A DNA stretch of 64,000 bases from an uncultured Mediterraneibacter sp. (GTDB taxonomy: Bacteria > Bacillota > Clostridia > Lachnospirales > Lachnospiraceae): the NCBI GenBank assembly GCA_944381935.1, contig CALWMN010000008.1, positions 62,001 to 126,000 on the forward strand, given 5' to 3'. Shown here piece after piece: positions 46,907-55,980 of the stretch; positions within the stretch are counted from its first letter, which is position 1; every line of letters begins with the position of its first letter. A program made the translations under genes and the position numbers. A model generated the notes under the pieces. It ran no database searches. It was not told where the DNA came from and was given only the letters and a program-made list of their open reading frames with translations.

Positions 46907-49381
46907 ATGTTCAGCAAAAGATTTGAGAAAGAAACGTTTAAAGAGACAGTAAAGAATAATATTCTGAAGCTGTACAGAAAACCTGTCGAGGAGGCGACGG
47001 ACCAGCAGCTTTTTCAGGCGGTATCCTATGCGGTAAAGGATGTTATTTTTGACGACTGGTTTGCGACGCAGAAAGCATATGATGAGGCGGACGCCAAGAT
47101 TGTCTACTATATGTCAATGGAGTTCCTGATGGGCCGTGCACTCGGGAATAACCTTATCAATATGACGGTTTACAAAGAGGTGAAGGAAGCGCTTGACGAG
47201 ATGGGGATCGATCTCAACGTGATCGAGGACCAGGAGCCGGATGCAGCCCTCGGAAACGGCGGACTTGGAAGACTTGCAGCATGTTTCCTGGATTCCCTGG
47301 CTACGCTGAATTACCCGGCATACGGATGCGGCATCCGTTACCGTTATGGTATGTTCAAGCAGGAGATCCGGGACGGCTATCAGGTCGAGGTGCCGGACAA
47401 CTGGCTTAAGGAAGGCAATCCGTTTGAACTGCGCAGAGAAGAATACGCGAAGGAAGTACGCTTCGGCGGAAATATTCGCTTTGAGAAAGACCCGGAGACA
47501 GGGAAAGACAATTTCATTCAGGAGAATTATGAGTCTGTCCTGGCAATTCCGTATGATATGCCGATTGTCGGGTATGGCAACCATGTAGTCAATACACTGC
47601 GCGTCTGGGACGCCAAGGCGATTACGGACTTTAAGCTGGATGAGTTTGACAGAGGAAACTATCATAAGGCAGTGGAGCAGGAGAACCTTGCCAAGCTGAT
47701 TGTCGATGTGCTCTATCCCAATGACAACCACTATTCGGGAAAAGAGCTCCGTCTGAAACAGCAGTATTTCTTCATTTCGGCCAGCCTGCAGGCGCTGATT
47801 ACAAAATACAAGAAGAAACACGATGATATCCGAAAGCTCTACGAGAAGGTAGTTATCCAGATGAATGACACACATCCGACCGTTGCTGTCCCGGAGCTGA
47901 TGCGTCTGCTCATCGATGAGGAGGGGCTGAACTGGGAAGAGGCATGGGATGTGACGACAAAAACATGTGCTTATACAAACCACACGATTATGGCGGAGGC
48001 CCTGGAGAAATGGCCCATTGACCTGTTCTCAAAGCTCTTGCCGCGTATCTATCAGATTGTACAGGAGATCGACCGCAGGTTCCTCATCCAGGTGCGCGAG
48101 ATGTATCCGGGCAATGAAGAAAAAGTCAGGAAAATGGGGATCCTCATGGACGGGCAGGTTCGGATGGCTAATATGGCGATCATCGCAGGCTTCTCTGTTA
48201 ACGGTGTGGCAAAGCTCCACACAGAGATCCTGAAGCACCAGGAGCTTAAAGACTTCTACGAGATGATGCCGGAGAAGTTCAACAATAAAACAAACGGGAT
48301 TACACAGAGACGTTTCCTCGCACACGGCAATCCTCTGCTTGCAGACTGGATTACAGACAAGATCGGGGATGGATGGACGACGGATCTGTCTCAGATTGCA
48401 AAATTAAAACCTTATGTGGACGATGAAAAAACAAGACGCGAGTTTATGGAGATCAAATATAAGAACAAAGTCCGCCTGGCAAAATATATCAAAGAGCACA
48501 ACGGAATCGACGTTGATCCCCGTTCGATCTTTGACGTACAGGTAAAACGCCTGCACGAATATAAGCGGCAGCTCCTGAATATTCTCCATATTATGTATCT
48601 GTATAATCAGATCAAGGAGCACCCGGAGATGTCCTTCTATCCGAGAACCTTTATTTTCGGGGCCAAGGCAGCGGCAGGATATTTGCGGGCAAAGGAGACG
48701 ATCAAGCTGATCAATTCCGTTGCGGAAGTGGTAAATAACGACAGGAGCATCAACGGCAAGCTGAAGGTCGTCTTTATTGAGGATTACCGCGTATCCAACG
48801 GCGAGATTATCTTTGCGGCGGCGGACGTCAGTGAGCAGATTTCCACAGCGTCCAAGGAGGCGTCTGGAACGGGCAACATGAAATTCATGCTCAACGGTGC
48901 CCCTACGCTTGGAACGATGGATGGCGCGAATGTAGAGATCGTCCAGGAAGTAGGCGAGGAAAATGCCTTTATCTTCGGGCTGAGCTCAGAGGAAGTCATT
49001 AACTATGAGAATAACGGCGGTTACAATCCGCAGGATATCTACTTTAATGACTGGGAACTCAAGCGTGTTGTAGATCAGCTCATGGACGGAACTTATTCCC
49101 ACGGCGACCACAATATGTACAAGGACCTGTACAATTCCCTGCTCAATACACAGAGTACCGACAGGGCGGATATGTATTTCATCCTCAAGGATTTCCGCTC
49201 CTATGCAGACGCCCAGAAGAGAGTAGAGGAAGCCTACAGAGACCAGAACAGATGGTCACGTATGGCAATGCTGCAGACTGCATGCAGCGGGAAGTTCTCA
49301 TCTGACAGGACAATCGAGGAGTATGTAAGAGATATTTGGAAACTTAAGAAAGTGGAAGTTCCTTCAGGAGAGGAAGAATAG
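46907..49381 (+). CDS. glgP: Glycogen/starch/alpha-glucan phosphorylase
   Basis: An 824-residue GT35 enzyme releasing glucose-1-phosphate from glucans. ALGNGGLGRLAACFLDS and MNDTHPTVAVPELMRLLID are conserved, and the pyridoxal-phosphate Lys lies in EASGTGNMKFMLNGAPTLGTMDGANVEI. The ATG at 46907 is chosen, four bases after the ileS stop with AAGGAAAAT upstream. It appears to be in the ileS transcript, so it may also respond to the T-box. Confidence 0.96.
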   Translation: MFSKRFEKETFKETVKNNILKLYRKPVEEATDQQLFQAVSYAVKDVIFDDWFATQKAYDEADAKIVYYMSMEFLMGRALGNNLINMTVYKEVKEALDEMGIDLNVIEDQEPDAALGNGGLGRLAACFLDSLATLNYPAYGCGIRYRYGMFKQEIRDGYQVEVPDNWLKEGNPFELRREEYAKEVRFGGNIRFEKDPETGKDNFIQENYESVLAIPYDMPIVGYGNHVVNTLRVWDAKAITDFKLDEFDRGNYHKAVEQENLAKLIVDVLYPNDNHYSGKELRLKQQYFFISASLQALITKYKKKHDDIRKLYEKVVIQMNDTHPTVAVPELMRLLIDEEGLNWEEAWDVTTKTCAYTNHTIMAEALEKWPIDLFSKLLPRIYQIVQEIDRRFLIQVREMYPGNEEKVRKMGILMDGQVRMANMAIIAGFSVNGVAKLHTEILKHQELKDFYEMMPEKFNNKTNGITQRRFLAHGNPLLADWITDKIGDGWTTDLSQIAKLKPYVDDEKTRREFMEIKYKNKVRLAKYIKEHNGIDVDPRSIFDVQVKRLHEYKRQLLNILHIMYLYNQIKEHPEMSFYPRTFIFGAKAAAGYLRAKETIKLINSVAEVVNNDRSINGKLKVVFIEDYRVSNGEIIFAAADVSEQISTASKEASGTGNMKFMLNGAPTLGTMDGANVEIVQEVGEENAFIFGLSSEEVINYENNGGYNPQDIYFNDWELKRVVDQLMDGTYSHGDHNMYKDLYNSLLNTQSTDRADMYFILKDFRSYADAQKRVEEAYRDQNRWSRMAMLQTACSGKFSSDRTIEEYVRDIWKLKKVEVPSGEEE

Positions 49382-49390
49382 GAGGTAAAT

Positions 49391-50233
49391 ATGGATTTTT
49401 CATACGAATACAGTCATAATTATCCGATCAATTCAAATGTGTCTGATGCAGCAGTTACGGCGATTCTGTCGATCTACCTTCTTGTTTTAATGGTAGCGTT
49501 CATATTCTGGATCATACAGTATATTTTCCGGGGCGTGGGTATTTACACAATCGCAAAGAGAATAGGCAGGAAAAATCCCTGGATGGCGTTCGTGCCCTTT
49601 GCAAGGACATATCTGCATGGCGAACTGGCAGGGACGATTCCTCTAAAGACAAAATCTATCCGAAATCCCGGTGTGTGGAAACTGGTGGCTCCGATTATTG
49701 CCAATGTCGTGGGGATGGTCTTTTACTTTATCCTTGTTGCGGTTATGGGAGTGGGAGCTTTAAGCGTAGCAATCAGCAGCGGGGCGTATGGGCCAGGATA
49801 CGACGCTTCGCTCGGGAGCGGGACGATCCTGGCTATGGTCGTGGTCTGCCTGATTGTCCTCATACTTGCGATTCTGTACAGCGGGTTCTACATGGTACTG
49901 TGCATCCTGATCGACTTCCAGATTTTCGGGAGATTTACTTCCCGGAATATGGCAATCGTACATGCCATTCTGTCAGCAGCTATCCCGCTGTATGAGACCT
50001 TCTGCCTGTTCGTGATGAGAAACAGGGAATTTAATCCGGGAATGGAGCCAAGGCTTACACCACCGCCGGCAGCTCCGATGCCGCCGGTACCGCCAACAAC
50101 ACCGCCGCATGCCCCGGTACCCCCGGAAGGTGCGGCAACACCGCCGCATGCCCCGGTTACGCCGGTGACATCCGCGCCGCCTTCTGATTCTGACATACTC
50201 CGTCCAGTTTCAGAGGAGCATACAGAAGAATAA
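49391..50233 (+). CDS. Membrane protein with proline-rich tail, function unknown
   Basis: A 280-residue protein with about five membrane segments (near residues 25-48, 95-120, 136-166 and 180-205). RVGIYTIAKRIGRKNPWMAFVPFARTYLHGELAG between the first two resembles a conserved cytoplasmic loop in similar clostridial proteins. The last 70 residues are rich in proline and alanine, with two imperfect TPPHAPV repeats. GGAGG overlaps the glgP stop, so it is likely co-transcribed. I do not recognise a function. Confidence 0.75.
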   Translation: MDFSYEYSHNYPINSNVSDAAVTAILSIYLLVLMVAFIFWIIQYIFRGVGIYTIAKRIGRKNPWMAFVPFARTYLHGELAGTIPLKTKSIRNPGVWKLVAPIIANVVGMVFYFILVAVMGVGALSVAISSGAYGPGYDASLGSGTILAMVVVCLIVLILAILYSGFYMVLCILIDFQIFGRFTSRNMAIVHAILSAAIPLYETFCLFVMRNREFNPGMEPRLTPPPAAPMPPVPPTTPPHAPVPPEGAATPPHAPVTPVTSAPPSDSDILRPVSEEHTEE

Positions 50234-50288
50234 CTTGTTCTAAAATATTACGGTCCTTCATATAATAGAGTATGGAGGACTGTTTTTT

Positions 50289-51281
50289 ATGAGTCGGTAT
50301 TATATCAGCCAGAAGTTGAAAACACTCGGGGCATTTCTTATTATTTTGATTCTTCTGCCTTATATTATTTCAATCTTTATCAATGGCACAGAGATCGGGA
50401 GTGTAAAAGACCGGGAAGGCGTCCCTGTAAAAGTCAGGCTGGCAGGAGAAGATGGATCTGAGAGAATCATGGAAATCGGCTGGGAAGAATATCTTGTAGG
50501 GATTCTTGCAGAGGAGATGCCGGAATCATATGAGCTGGAAGCGATGAAAGCACAGGCGGTACTCATAAGATCGCAGTTGTACCAGGCGCTTGAAGACTCA
50601 GAGGACAAGATATTGACAGAAGATTATATGAGCAGAAGTGAAATGGAAAAAATGTGGGGGATTACAGAATTTAAAGAATACTATGATAAATACGCCCAGG
50701 CGGTGAGGGAAACAGATGATATGGTTCTCTTTTATCAGAATGCATATGCGTGGACGCCCTTCCATCAGTCCAGCAACGGCAGCACAAGAAGCGCTGCTGA
50801 GGTAATGGGGAGCGGAGATTATCCGTACCTTGCGGTAAAAGAATGTCCCCTGGATAAGGAAGCACAGGACGAAGTCCAGGTATTTACATATAGCTATGAC
50901 CAGATACAGGAAGCGTGCAGAGACTTCCTTGTTGCGGCCCAGGGGAAGGAACAGGCGGAAAAAGGATATACCTTCTCCGATTTTGAAATACAGTCCCTTG
51001 ATTCGGCAGGATATGTTGCAAGCCTGCGGATCGGGGAAACGATCTGTACGGGCGATCAGTTCCGGGATGCGCTTTCCCTTCCGTCCAGCGCCTTTTCATT
51101 CAGTGAGAGTGACAGCGGTATAAAGATTACAACAACAGGAAAGGGGCATGGACTGGGGATGAGCCAGTGGACGGCAAATGAAATGGCGAAGGGGGGGAAA
51201 AGTTTTTCTGAAATTCTTGAGTTCTTTTTTGAAGGAACAGAGATAAATCAGGATATATCTGAGATGTCACTGCTCTCATAA
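50289..51281 (+). CDS. spoIID: Stage II sporulation protein D (SpoIID/LytB domain)
   Basis: A 330-residue lytic transglycosylase of engulfment. It has an N-terminal membrane anchor (about residues 13-33). The SpoIID core has EEYLVGILAEEMPESYELEAMKAQAVLIRSQ with the catalytic Glu, then HQSSNGSTRSAAEVMG and the C-terminal GKGHGLGMSQWTANEMAKGGKSFSEIL. Upstream CATATAAT (50259-50266) resembles a sporulation -10 but no matching -35 is clear. It precedes the SpoIIQ-like gene, a clostridial pairing. Confidence 0.9.
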   Translation: MSRYYISQKLKTLGAFLIILILLPYIISIFINGTEIGSVKDREGVPVKVRLAGEDGSERIMEIGWEEYLVGILAEEMPESYELEAMKAQAVLIRSQLYQALEDSEDKILTEDYMSRSEMEKMWGITEFKEYYDKYAQAVRETDDMVLFYQNAYAWTPFHQSSNGSTRSAAEVMGSGDYPYLAVKECPLDKEAQDEVQVFTYSYDQIQEACRDFLVAAQGKEQAEKGYTFSDFEIQSLDSAGYVASLRIGETICTGDQFRDALSLPSSAFSFSESDSGIKITTTGKGHGLGMSQWTANEMAKGGKSFSEILEFFFEGTEINQDISEMSLLS

Positions 51282-51365
51282 GCCGGAAAAGAAATATCAG
51301 CCGTTTTGTGGAAAACAGAATAACACGTCGCCTTTCTGGCAAAAATATAGCCAGAGGTGATGATT

Positions 51366-52115
51366 ATGAATAAAAATGAAAGACCGTCCTTCTTAAAAGG
51401 AAGGGGCGCTGCGGTCGGAATCGTGATCTGCTTTGTCGCAGTCATAGCAATGGTTGGGGCGTATACATTTAACAGTTATCAGAGACAGATTGATGAGCAG
51501 ATTGCGAAGTCCGAAGAACAGGCAGAAAAACTTACAGAAGACAGCAGTGAAGAGACAACGGCGAATGATATCGTTCTTCCGGAAACGACAGACGAAAACA
51601 AGACAACCGACGAGGATACAGAAGAGCAGGAGGAAGAGACGGACGAGGCAGAAAACAATGCGGGTACGGCGACTTCGTCAGAGGGTACAACAGATGTCTG
51701 GTTCACAGAAGAAAGTACCCTTACATGGCCCGCAAGCGGTGCGGTACTTATCGGGTACAGCATGGATCAGACCGTGTTCTTCTCTACTCTGGAGCAGTAC
51801 AAATATAATCCGGCCCTTATCATTGGGGGAGAAACCGGAGAGACAATTGCCGCATCGGCAGCAGGGATCGTCACAAATATTGAAGAAACTGCACAGACGG
51901 GGACTACTGTCACCCTGGATATGGGAAACGGATACAGCGCAGTTTATGGTCAGCTTACAGAAGTGCCAGTTGCAGTGGGTGACTATGTAGCAGCCGGAGA
52001 GACAGTTGGGGTATTAAACGAACCTACAAAATATTACAGCGTAGAAGGTCCAAACCTTTATTTCCAGATCCTCAAAGATGGAGAACCCGTAGACCCGATG
52101 AACTTCATGGAATAA
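51366..52115 (+). CDS. spoIIQ: SpoIIQ-like protein with degenerate M23 (LytM) domain
   Basis: A 249-residue protein with an N-terminal transmembrane helix (about residues 14-36), an acidic linker of about 70 residues (rich in Glu, Thr and Asp), and a C-terminal LytM fold. The usual zinc ligands are not seen: GGETGETIAASAAG replaces the HxGxD region, YGQLTE replaces YGHL, and LYFQI replaces LHFEI. That fits SpoIIQ of the SpoIIQ-SpoIIIAH engulfment channel rather than an active peptidase. The start is ATG 51366, eight bases after AGAGG. Confidence 0.8.
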   Translation: MNKNERPSFLKGRGAAVGIVICFVAVIAMVGAYTFNSYQRQIDEQIAKSEEQAEKLTEDSSEETTANDIVLPETTDENKTTDEDTEEQEEETDEAENNAGTATSSEGTTDVWFTEESTLTWPASGAVLIGYSMDQTVFFSTLEQYKYNPALIIGGETGETIAASAAGIVTNIEETAQTGTTVTLDMGNGYSAVYGQLTEVPVAVGDYVAAGETVGVLNEPTKYYSVEGPNLYFQILKDGEPVDPMNFME

Positions 52116-52129
52116 GCATTGAGCCGTGC

Positions 52130-52195
52130 GGAAAGAGGCGGAGAAGGGCGCAGGGGAAAGCTTGCTTTCAACTGCACACTTCTCCGCCTCTTTCC
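52130..52195 (+). terminator. 17-bp perfect hairpin after the SpoIIQ-like gene
   Basis: GGAAAGAGGCGGAGAAG (52130-52146) pairs exactly with 52179-52195. A nested perfect hairpin GAAAGC/GCTTTC lies in the loop (52156-52169). The tail lacks a T-run. Confidence 0.55.
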
Positions 52196-52202
52196 ATAGG
52201 GC

Positions 52203-52306
52203 GATAGCCTACAGCGAGAAGAAGCGAAGCGGAATCGAGCTGGCACGGCGAAATGCGGGAAGAGATAGCCTACAGCGAGAAGAAGCGAAGCGGAATCGAG
52301 CTGGCA
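52203..52306 (+). repeat. Two exact 43-bp direct repeats
   Basis: Positions 52203-52245 and 52264-52306 are identical over 43 bases (period 61). Each copy contains AGCGAGAAGAAGCGAAGC and ends TCGAGCTGGCA. The gap from 52116 to 52422 holds no gene; the rest is a short run before the GIY-YIG gene. Confidence 0.9.
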
Positions 52307-52422
52307 GCAGATATTGGAGTTGTAATATTATGCGGATTGGATTAGAATTGTAGGAGGAGCGGTCTAGCCGCCCCCCTACAGTTTACAGCGACAGAAAACA
52401 TTATACAGGAGACGCACATCCG

Positions 52423-52677
52423 ATGAATTATACATATATACTCCGGTGCAGCGACGGTTCCCTTTACACCGGTTGGACGAACAATCTGGAAAAGCGGATA
52501 CAGGATCACAATGCGGGAAAAGGCGCGAAATACACGAAACCCCGGCGTCCGGTTATCCTGGAATACTTCGAGGAGTTTGAGACGAAGGAGCTTGCCATGA
52601 AAAGGGAGTATGAGATCAAGCAGATGGGAAGGAAGGAAAAGTTAAAGCTGATCGGACAGGCAGAGAGAAAAAGATGA
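52423..52677 (+). CDS. GIY-YIG nuclease superfamily protein (UPF0213)
   Basis: An 84-residue single-domain protein. The GIY-YIG fold is seen as YTYILRCSDGSLYTGWTNNLEKRIQDHNAGKGAKYTKPRRPV with Arg at the catalytic helix and Glu late in KELAMKREYEIKQ. YhbQ/YazA members of this size are proposed structure-specific nucleases. CAGGAGAC lies before the ATG. It is close to oriC-proximal housekeeping genes but alone between two hairpins. Confidence 0.92.
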   Translation: MNYTYILRCSDGSLYTGWTNNLEKRIQDHNAGKGAKYTKPRRPVILEYFEEFETKELAMKREYEIKQMGRKEKLKLIGQAERKR

Positions 52678-52725
52678 GCGTGCCGCCCGCGGAGAAGATG
52701 ATTTTCTCCGACGTACGGCACGCTC
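52676..52725 (+). terminator. Hairpin after the GIY-YIG gene
   Basis: GAGCGTGCCG pairs with CGGCACGCTC, with an inner CGGAGAA/TTCTCCG. It overlaps the stop codon and separates convergent genes. Confidence 0.65.
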
Positions 52726-52754
52726 TGTCATACAGTCAAAACATATAAAATAAA

Positions 52755-53291
52755 TCAGTAATTCTCAGCTTTTCTCTCGAAGTAAGCCTTCGGATGTGCA
52801 CATACAGGGCAGACATCGGGAGCTTCATCGCCTTCATAGATGTATCCGCAGTTTCCACACTTCCATCCAAGAGGTGCCTCGTCTTTGAAGGTCTTTCCTT
52901 CGCGATAATGGTCGAGCAGCCTTTGATAGCGCTTCTCGTGGGAAGCCTCTACTTCGGCAACACCGCGGAATTTGGCAGCCAACTCCGGGAAACCTTCCTC
53001 GTCCGCTTCCTCAGCCATCCTCTTATACATCTCTGTCCACTCATAATTCTCCCCGGCAGCCGCGTCTGCAAGGTTTTCCTCTACGGTACCGATGCCGTGG
53101 AACTCTTTGAACCACATCTTTGCGTGTTCTTTTTCCTGGCTGGCAGTTTCCTCAAAGATATTTGCCATCTGGACAAATCCGGCTTTTCTTGCAGCAGATG
53201 CATAATAGGTATATTTGTTTCTTGCCTGTGACTCACCAGAAAAAGCTTCCATCAAGTTCTTTTCTGTTTTGGTTCCTGCGTATTTAGACAT
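52755..53291 (-). CDS. rbr: Rubrerythrin
   Basis: A 178-residue peroxide-reducing protein. The N-terminal four-helix di-iron domain has [14 protein letters not shown] and [14 protein letters not shown] (ExxH) and [13 protein letters not shown]. The C-terminal rubredoxin domain has [10 protein letters not shown]...[11 protein letters not shown]. It is the last gene of the perR operon, 34 bases after reverse rubrerythrin. Confidence 0.95.
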   Translation of the reverse strand: MSKYAGTKTEKNLMEAFSGESQARNKYTYYASAARKAGFVQMANIFEETASQEKEHAKMWFKEFHGIGTVEENLADAAAGENYEWTEMYKRMAEEADEEGFPELAAKFRGVAEVEASHEKRYQRLLDHYREGKTFKDEAPLGWKCGNCGYIYEGDEAPDVCPVCAHPKAYFERKAENY

Positions 53292-53325
53292 CTTATGTCC
53301 TCCTTATTATCACTGATTATCAAAA

Positions 53326-53868
53326 TTAACCGAAATATCTCTTCAGAAGTCCCTCAAATGCTTTTCCGTGACGAGCCTCATCTCTTGCCATTTCATGTAC
53401 AGTATCATGAATTGCATCAAGATTAGCTGCTTTCGCACGTTTTGCCAGGTCAAACTTACCTGCTGTAGCGCCGTTCTCTGCTTCAACGCGCATTTCAAGG
53501 TTCTTCTTTGTGCTGTCTGTCACAACCTCGCCGAGAAGCTCTGCAAATTTAGCAGCATGCTCAGCCTCTTCGTAAGCAGCTTTTTCCCAGTAGAGGCCGA
53601 TCTCAGGATAACCTTCTCTGTGAGCAACTCTTGCCATTGCAAGATACATGCCGACTTCAGAACACTCTCCTTCAAAATTCGCTCTCAGGTCAGCCAGGAT
53701 ATCCTCGCTTACGCCCTGTGCAACGCCTACAACATGCTCGGCAGCCCATTCTCTTTCGCCTGTCTGCTCTTTGAATTTTTCAGCCGGAGCATGGCACACC
53801 GGACATTCAGCCGGAGCAGCATCTCCTTCATAAACATAACCACATACTGTACATACAAATTTTTTCAT
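53326..53868 (-). CDS. Reverse rubrerythrin
   Basis: A 180-residue protein with the domain order reversed: an N-terminal rubredoxin ([20 protein letters not shown]) followed by a four-helix di-iron domain ([51 protein letters not shown]). The ATG at 53868 gives [13 protein letters not shown], with AAAAGGAGA before it; a longer upstream frame is rejected. In clostridia such proteins are oxygen- and peroxide-scavenging and PerR-controlled, as the neighbouring gene suggests. Confidence 0.92.
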   Translation of the reverse strand: MKKFVCTVCGYVYEGDAAPAECPVCHAPAEKFKEQTGEREWAAEHVVGVAQGVSEDILADLRANFEGECSEVGMYLAMARVAHREGYPEIGLYWEKAAYEEAEHAAKFAELLGEVVTDSTKKNLEMRVEAENGATAGKFDLAKRAKAANLDAIHDTVHEMARDEARHGKAFEGLLKRYFG

Positions 53869-53911
53869 CGTTTTCTGTCTCCTTTTCTTTTTTTGATTTG
53901 AAATTATATTG

Positions 53912-54307
53912 CTATGACTTTTTAATGCAGTCACCGCATTCACCATAAAATAAGGTTCTGCTGGACCTGATAATTCCGTCAAAATTTTCGGCGGCAAGCC
54001 GGTTCACCTCTTCTAAGCTTGTCATATCAAGTTCCAGATCCAGTAATCGCCCGCACTTAGTGCAGAGAAAATGATTGTGTGGCTCGAGCCGACCATCAAA
54101 TCTGTCACCGCCGTCAGGAGTTGCGATTTTGATCGCCTCCCCTATATCTGTAAGCAGATTCAGGTTCCTGTATACAGTACCGAGGCTGATGTTTGGAAAT
54201 TCTTTCTTCACATGCATATAAACGGTATCCGCAGTGGGATGCTCTTTTGTTGTTGCCAGATAATGCTTGATGGATTCTCGTTGCCGACTGTATTTTAAAG
54301 CTGTCAA
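53912..54307 (-). CDS. perR: Peroxide-sensing Fur-family repressor PerR
   Basis: A 131-residue Fur-family regulator. The winged helix contains [22 protein letters not shown]. The regulatory metal site has [15 protein letters not shown], matching the PerR His and Asp ligands, including Asp at the site Fur usually has Glu. Structural zinc Cys pairs are CTKC and CGDC. It is the first gene of the operon with both rubrerythrins, supporting PerR rather than Fur or Zur. Confidence 0.88.
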   Translation of the reverse strand: MTALKYSRQRESIKHYLATTKEHPTADTVYMHVKKEFPNISLGTVYRNLNLLTDIGEAIKIATPDGGDRFDGRLEPHNHFLCTKCGRLLDLELDMTSLEEVNRLAAENFDGIIRSSRTLFYGECGDCIKKS

Positions 54308-54340
54308 TGGGAATCCTCCTTTCGTTACAAACTCATGAAA

Positions 54341-54378
54341 TGAGAATGATTATTAACATAATAATAATAACGATTACT
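54341..54378 (-). promoter_or_regulatory. Candidate PerR operator
   Basis: An AT-rich, partly symmetric stretch (GATTATTAACATAATAATAATAA type) lies at and just after the expected transcription start of perR. It resembles the PerR box TTATAAT-N-ATTATAA only loosely. Confidence 0.4.
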
Positions 54379-54386
54379 GTATTTAA

Positions 54387-54415
54387 AATATAGTATACGG
54401 ACGCGAATCTGTCAA
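54387..54415 (-). promoter_or_regulatory. Promoter of the perR-rubrerythrin operon
   Basis: On the minus strand TTGACA (54415-54410), 17 bases, TATATT (54392-54387). Confidence 0.75.
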
Positions 54416-54583
54416 TACTTTTTGGAAAATAAAAAAGAAAAAATTTCTAAACAATGATAAGAGGAGGCATAAAAGAAACAAAATGTTACAAAATATTTAA
54501 CAAAACAGATTATAGAAGTATATTATGTGACGTAAAAATAAGGGTTGTGTCGAGCTGTGTCAATAAAAAACCGCGCTAATTGG

Positions 54584-54612
54584 TTGACATAGTGTATATA
54601 ACTTGATATAAT
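54584..54612 (+). promoter_or_regulatory. Promoter of the NlpC/P60 gene
   Basis: TTGACA (54584-54589), 17 bases, TATAAT (54607-54612): a perfect consensus. TAACA/TGTTA half-sites follow within the leader. The rest of the 54420-54583 gap is AT-rich and holds nothing else I recognise. Confidence 0.85.
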
Positions 54613-54693
54613 GTCACCGTAACAAATTTAACAATTGTGTAACATTTAGAACTTCCTACAAAAGATAAAGGCATGATTTCAAGGAGGTTTTAT

Positions 54694-55776
54694 ATGAAGA
54701 ACACACACATGAAAAGAAGAATGATCATATCTGCGCTGGCAGGCATGATCATGATTCCGGGGAGTGCGATTAAGGCATCTGCAGAGGAGATGAAAGAGGA
54801 TCAGTCGATGATGCCGGTCGCAGGAATTGAATCGGTACTGGAAGAATGTTATGAGACCGAAGTAAAAGAAAACATTAATCTCTATATGGTACCAACAGAC
54901 GAGGGTGAGTATTTGAATATGGCATTTTCTGATACAGGTGATTTTACCTATATCAGAAGTGCCCCGGATGAAAACAGTGATTGGACAGGCAAGCTCTACA
55001 GTGACTCGGCAGCAGAAGTGCTGGAATATTTGGATGGATGGACAAAGATCCGTTCAGGAACAGTCGAGGGATATGTCCCTTCTGATACACTTCTCACAGG
55101 AAAAGAGGCGCAGGAGTGTGCCGGGAATTATGAAAATAATACGCTTACTGTCACGGCATATATGCTCAATGTAAGAGACGGGCAGGGAACGGACGCCGAT
55201 ATTCTCACACAGGTCGGGCAGGATGAACAGTATACTGTTACGGGGGAACCGGTGGACGGCTGGTATCCGGTGAAAGTAGGAGATATTGAAGGCTGGGTAA
55301 GCGGGGAATATGTTGAGGCAGAAACTTCTTATTCTTACGGGGAGTCAAAAGAAGAAGAAGAACAGCGCATTGCAGAAGAGGAGGCGCGTAAGGAGCAGGA
55401 GGAGCAGGCGGCGGCCGCTGCCGCAGCCGTCGCGTCAACGGGACAGGCAGTTATCGATTATGCCTGCCAGTTCATCGGGAATCCCTATGTATGGGGCGGG
55501 ACAAGCCTCACGGATGGGGCAGACTGCTCGGGATTCGTGCAGTCGGTTTACGCGCATTTTGGCGTAAGCCTGCCAAGGACTTCTTATGAAATGCGTTCCG
55601 CAGGATATGAAGTCAGTTATGAGGAAGCGCTTCCAGGAGACCTGGTCCTGTATGACGGTCATGTCGGACTTTATATGGGGGACGGCAACATTGTTAATGC
55701 CATGAATGAGGAGCAGGGGATCGGAATATGCAGTGCGACATATACTACGATATTATCCGTGCGGAGAGTTATTTAG
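54694..55776 (+). CDS. Secreted NlpC/P60 cell-wall hydrolase with SH3 domains
   Basis: A 360-residue peptidoglycan hydrolase. It has a signal peptide of about 35 residues (ISALAGMIMIPGSAIKASA). Two bacterial SH3 domains follow (about 75-130 and 145-205), then an Ala/Glu-rich coiled-coil linker (EEEQRIAEEEARKEQEEQAAAAAAAV) and the C-terminal NlpC/P60 domain. The catalytic Cys is in DGADCSGFVQSVYAHFGV and the His in GHVGLYMGDG. The ATG at 54694 is favoured by AAGGAGG eight bases upstream. Confidence 0.92.
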   Translation: MKNTHMKRRMIISALAGMIMIPGSAIKASAEEMKEDQSMMPVAGIESVLEECYETEVKENINLYMVPTDEGEYLNMAFSDTGDFTYIRSAPDENSDWTGKLYSDSAAEVLEYLDGWTKIRSGTVEGYVPSDTLLTGKEAQECAGNYENNTLTVTAYMLNVRDGQGTDADILTQVGQDEQYTVTGEPVDGWYPVKVGDIEGWVSGEYVEAETSYSYGESKEEEEQRIAEEEARKEQEEQAAAAAAAVASTGQAVIDYACQFIGNPYVWGGTSLTDGADCSGFVQSVYAHFGVSLPRTSYEMRSAGYEVSYEEALPGDLVLYDGHVGLYMGDGNIVNAMNEEQGIGICSATYTTILSVRRVI

Positions 55777-55794
55777 AATATCAGCATAGTTTAC

Positions 55795-55832
55795 GGAAAC
55801 TGTACTTCAGATAAAGAGGTACAGTTTCCTTT
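55795..55832 (+). terminator. Terminator of the NlpC/P60 gene
   Basis: GGAAACTGTAC (55795-55805) pairs exactly with GTACAGTTTCC (55819-55829), followed by TTTATAA. Confidence 0.85.
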
Positions 55833-55980
55833 ATAATAAGAAGAAAAACAATAATTTGGAACTGGATCAAAATTACGGGTTCCATTCTTCGACATAAAAA
55901 CAGAAACATCTATGCAAAATGCACAAAATTGTTTTATATTGTAAAAAACCGTCGAAATTAAAAAAAATGGAGTTTTCAAC

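Noticed and set aside
47114-47983. 289-codon minus-strand frame inside glgP
   Set aside because: Antisense to conserved phosphorylase sequence; no family recognised.
52130-52306. CRISPR-like array
   Set aside because: Only two repeat copies, no cas genes, and the spacing does not form a repeated unit beyond one spacer.
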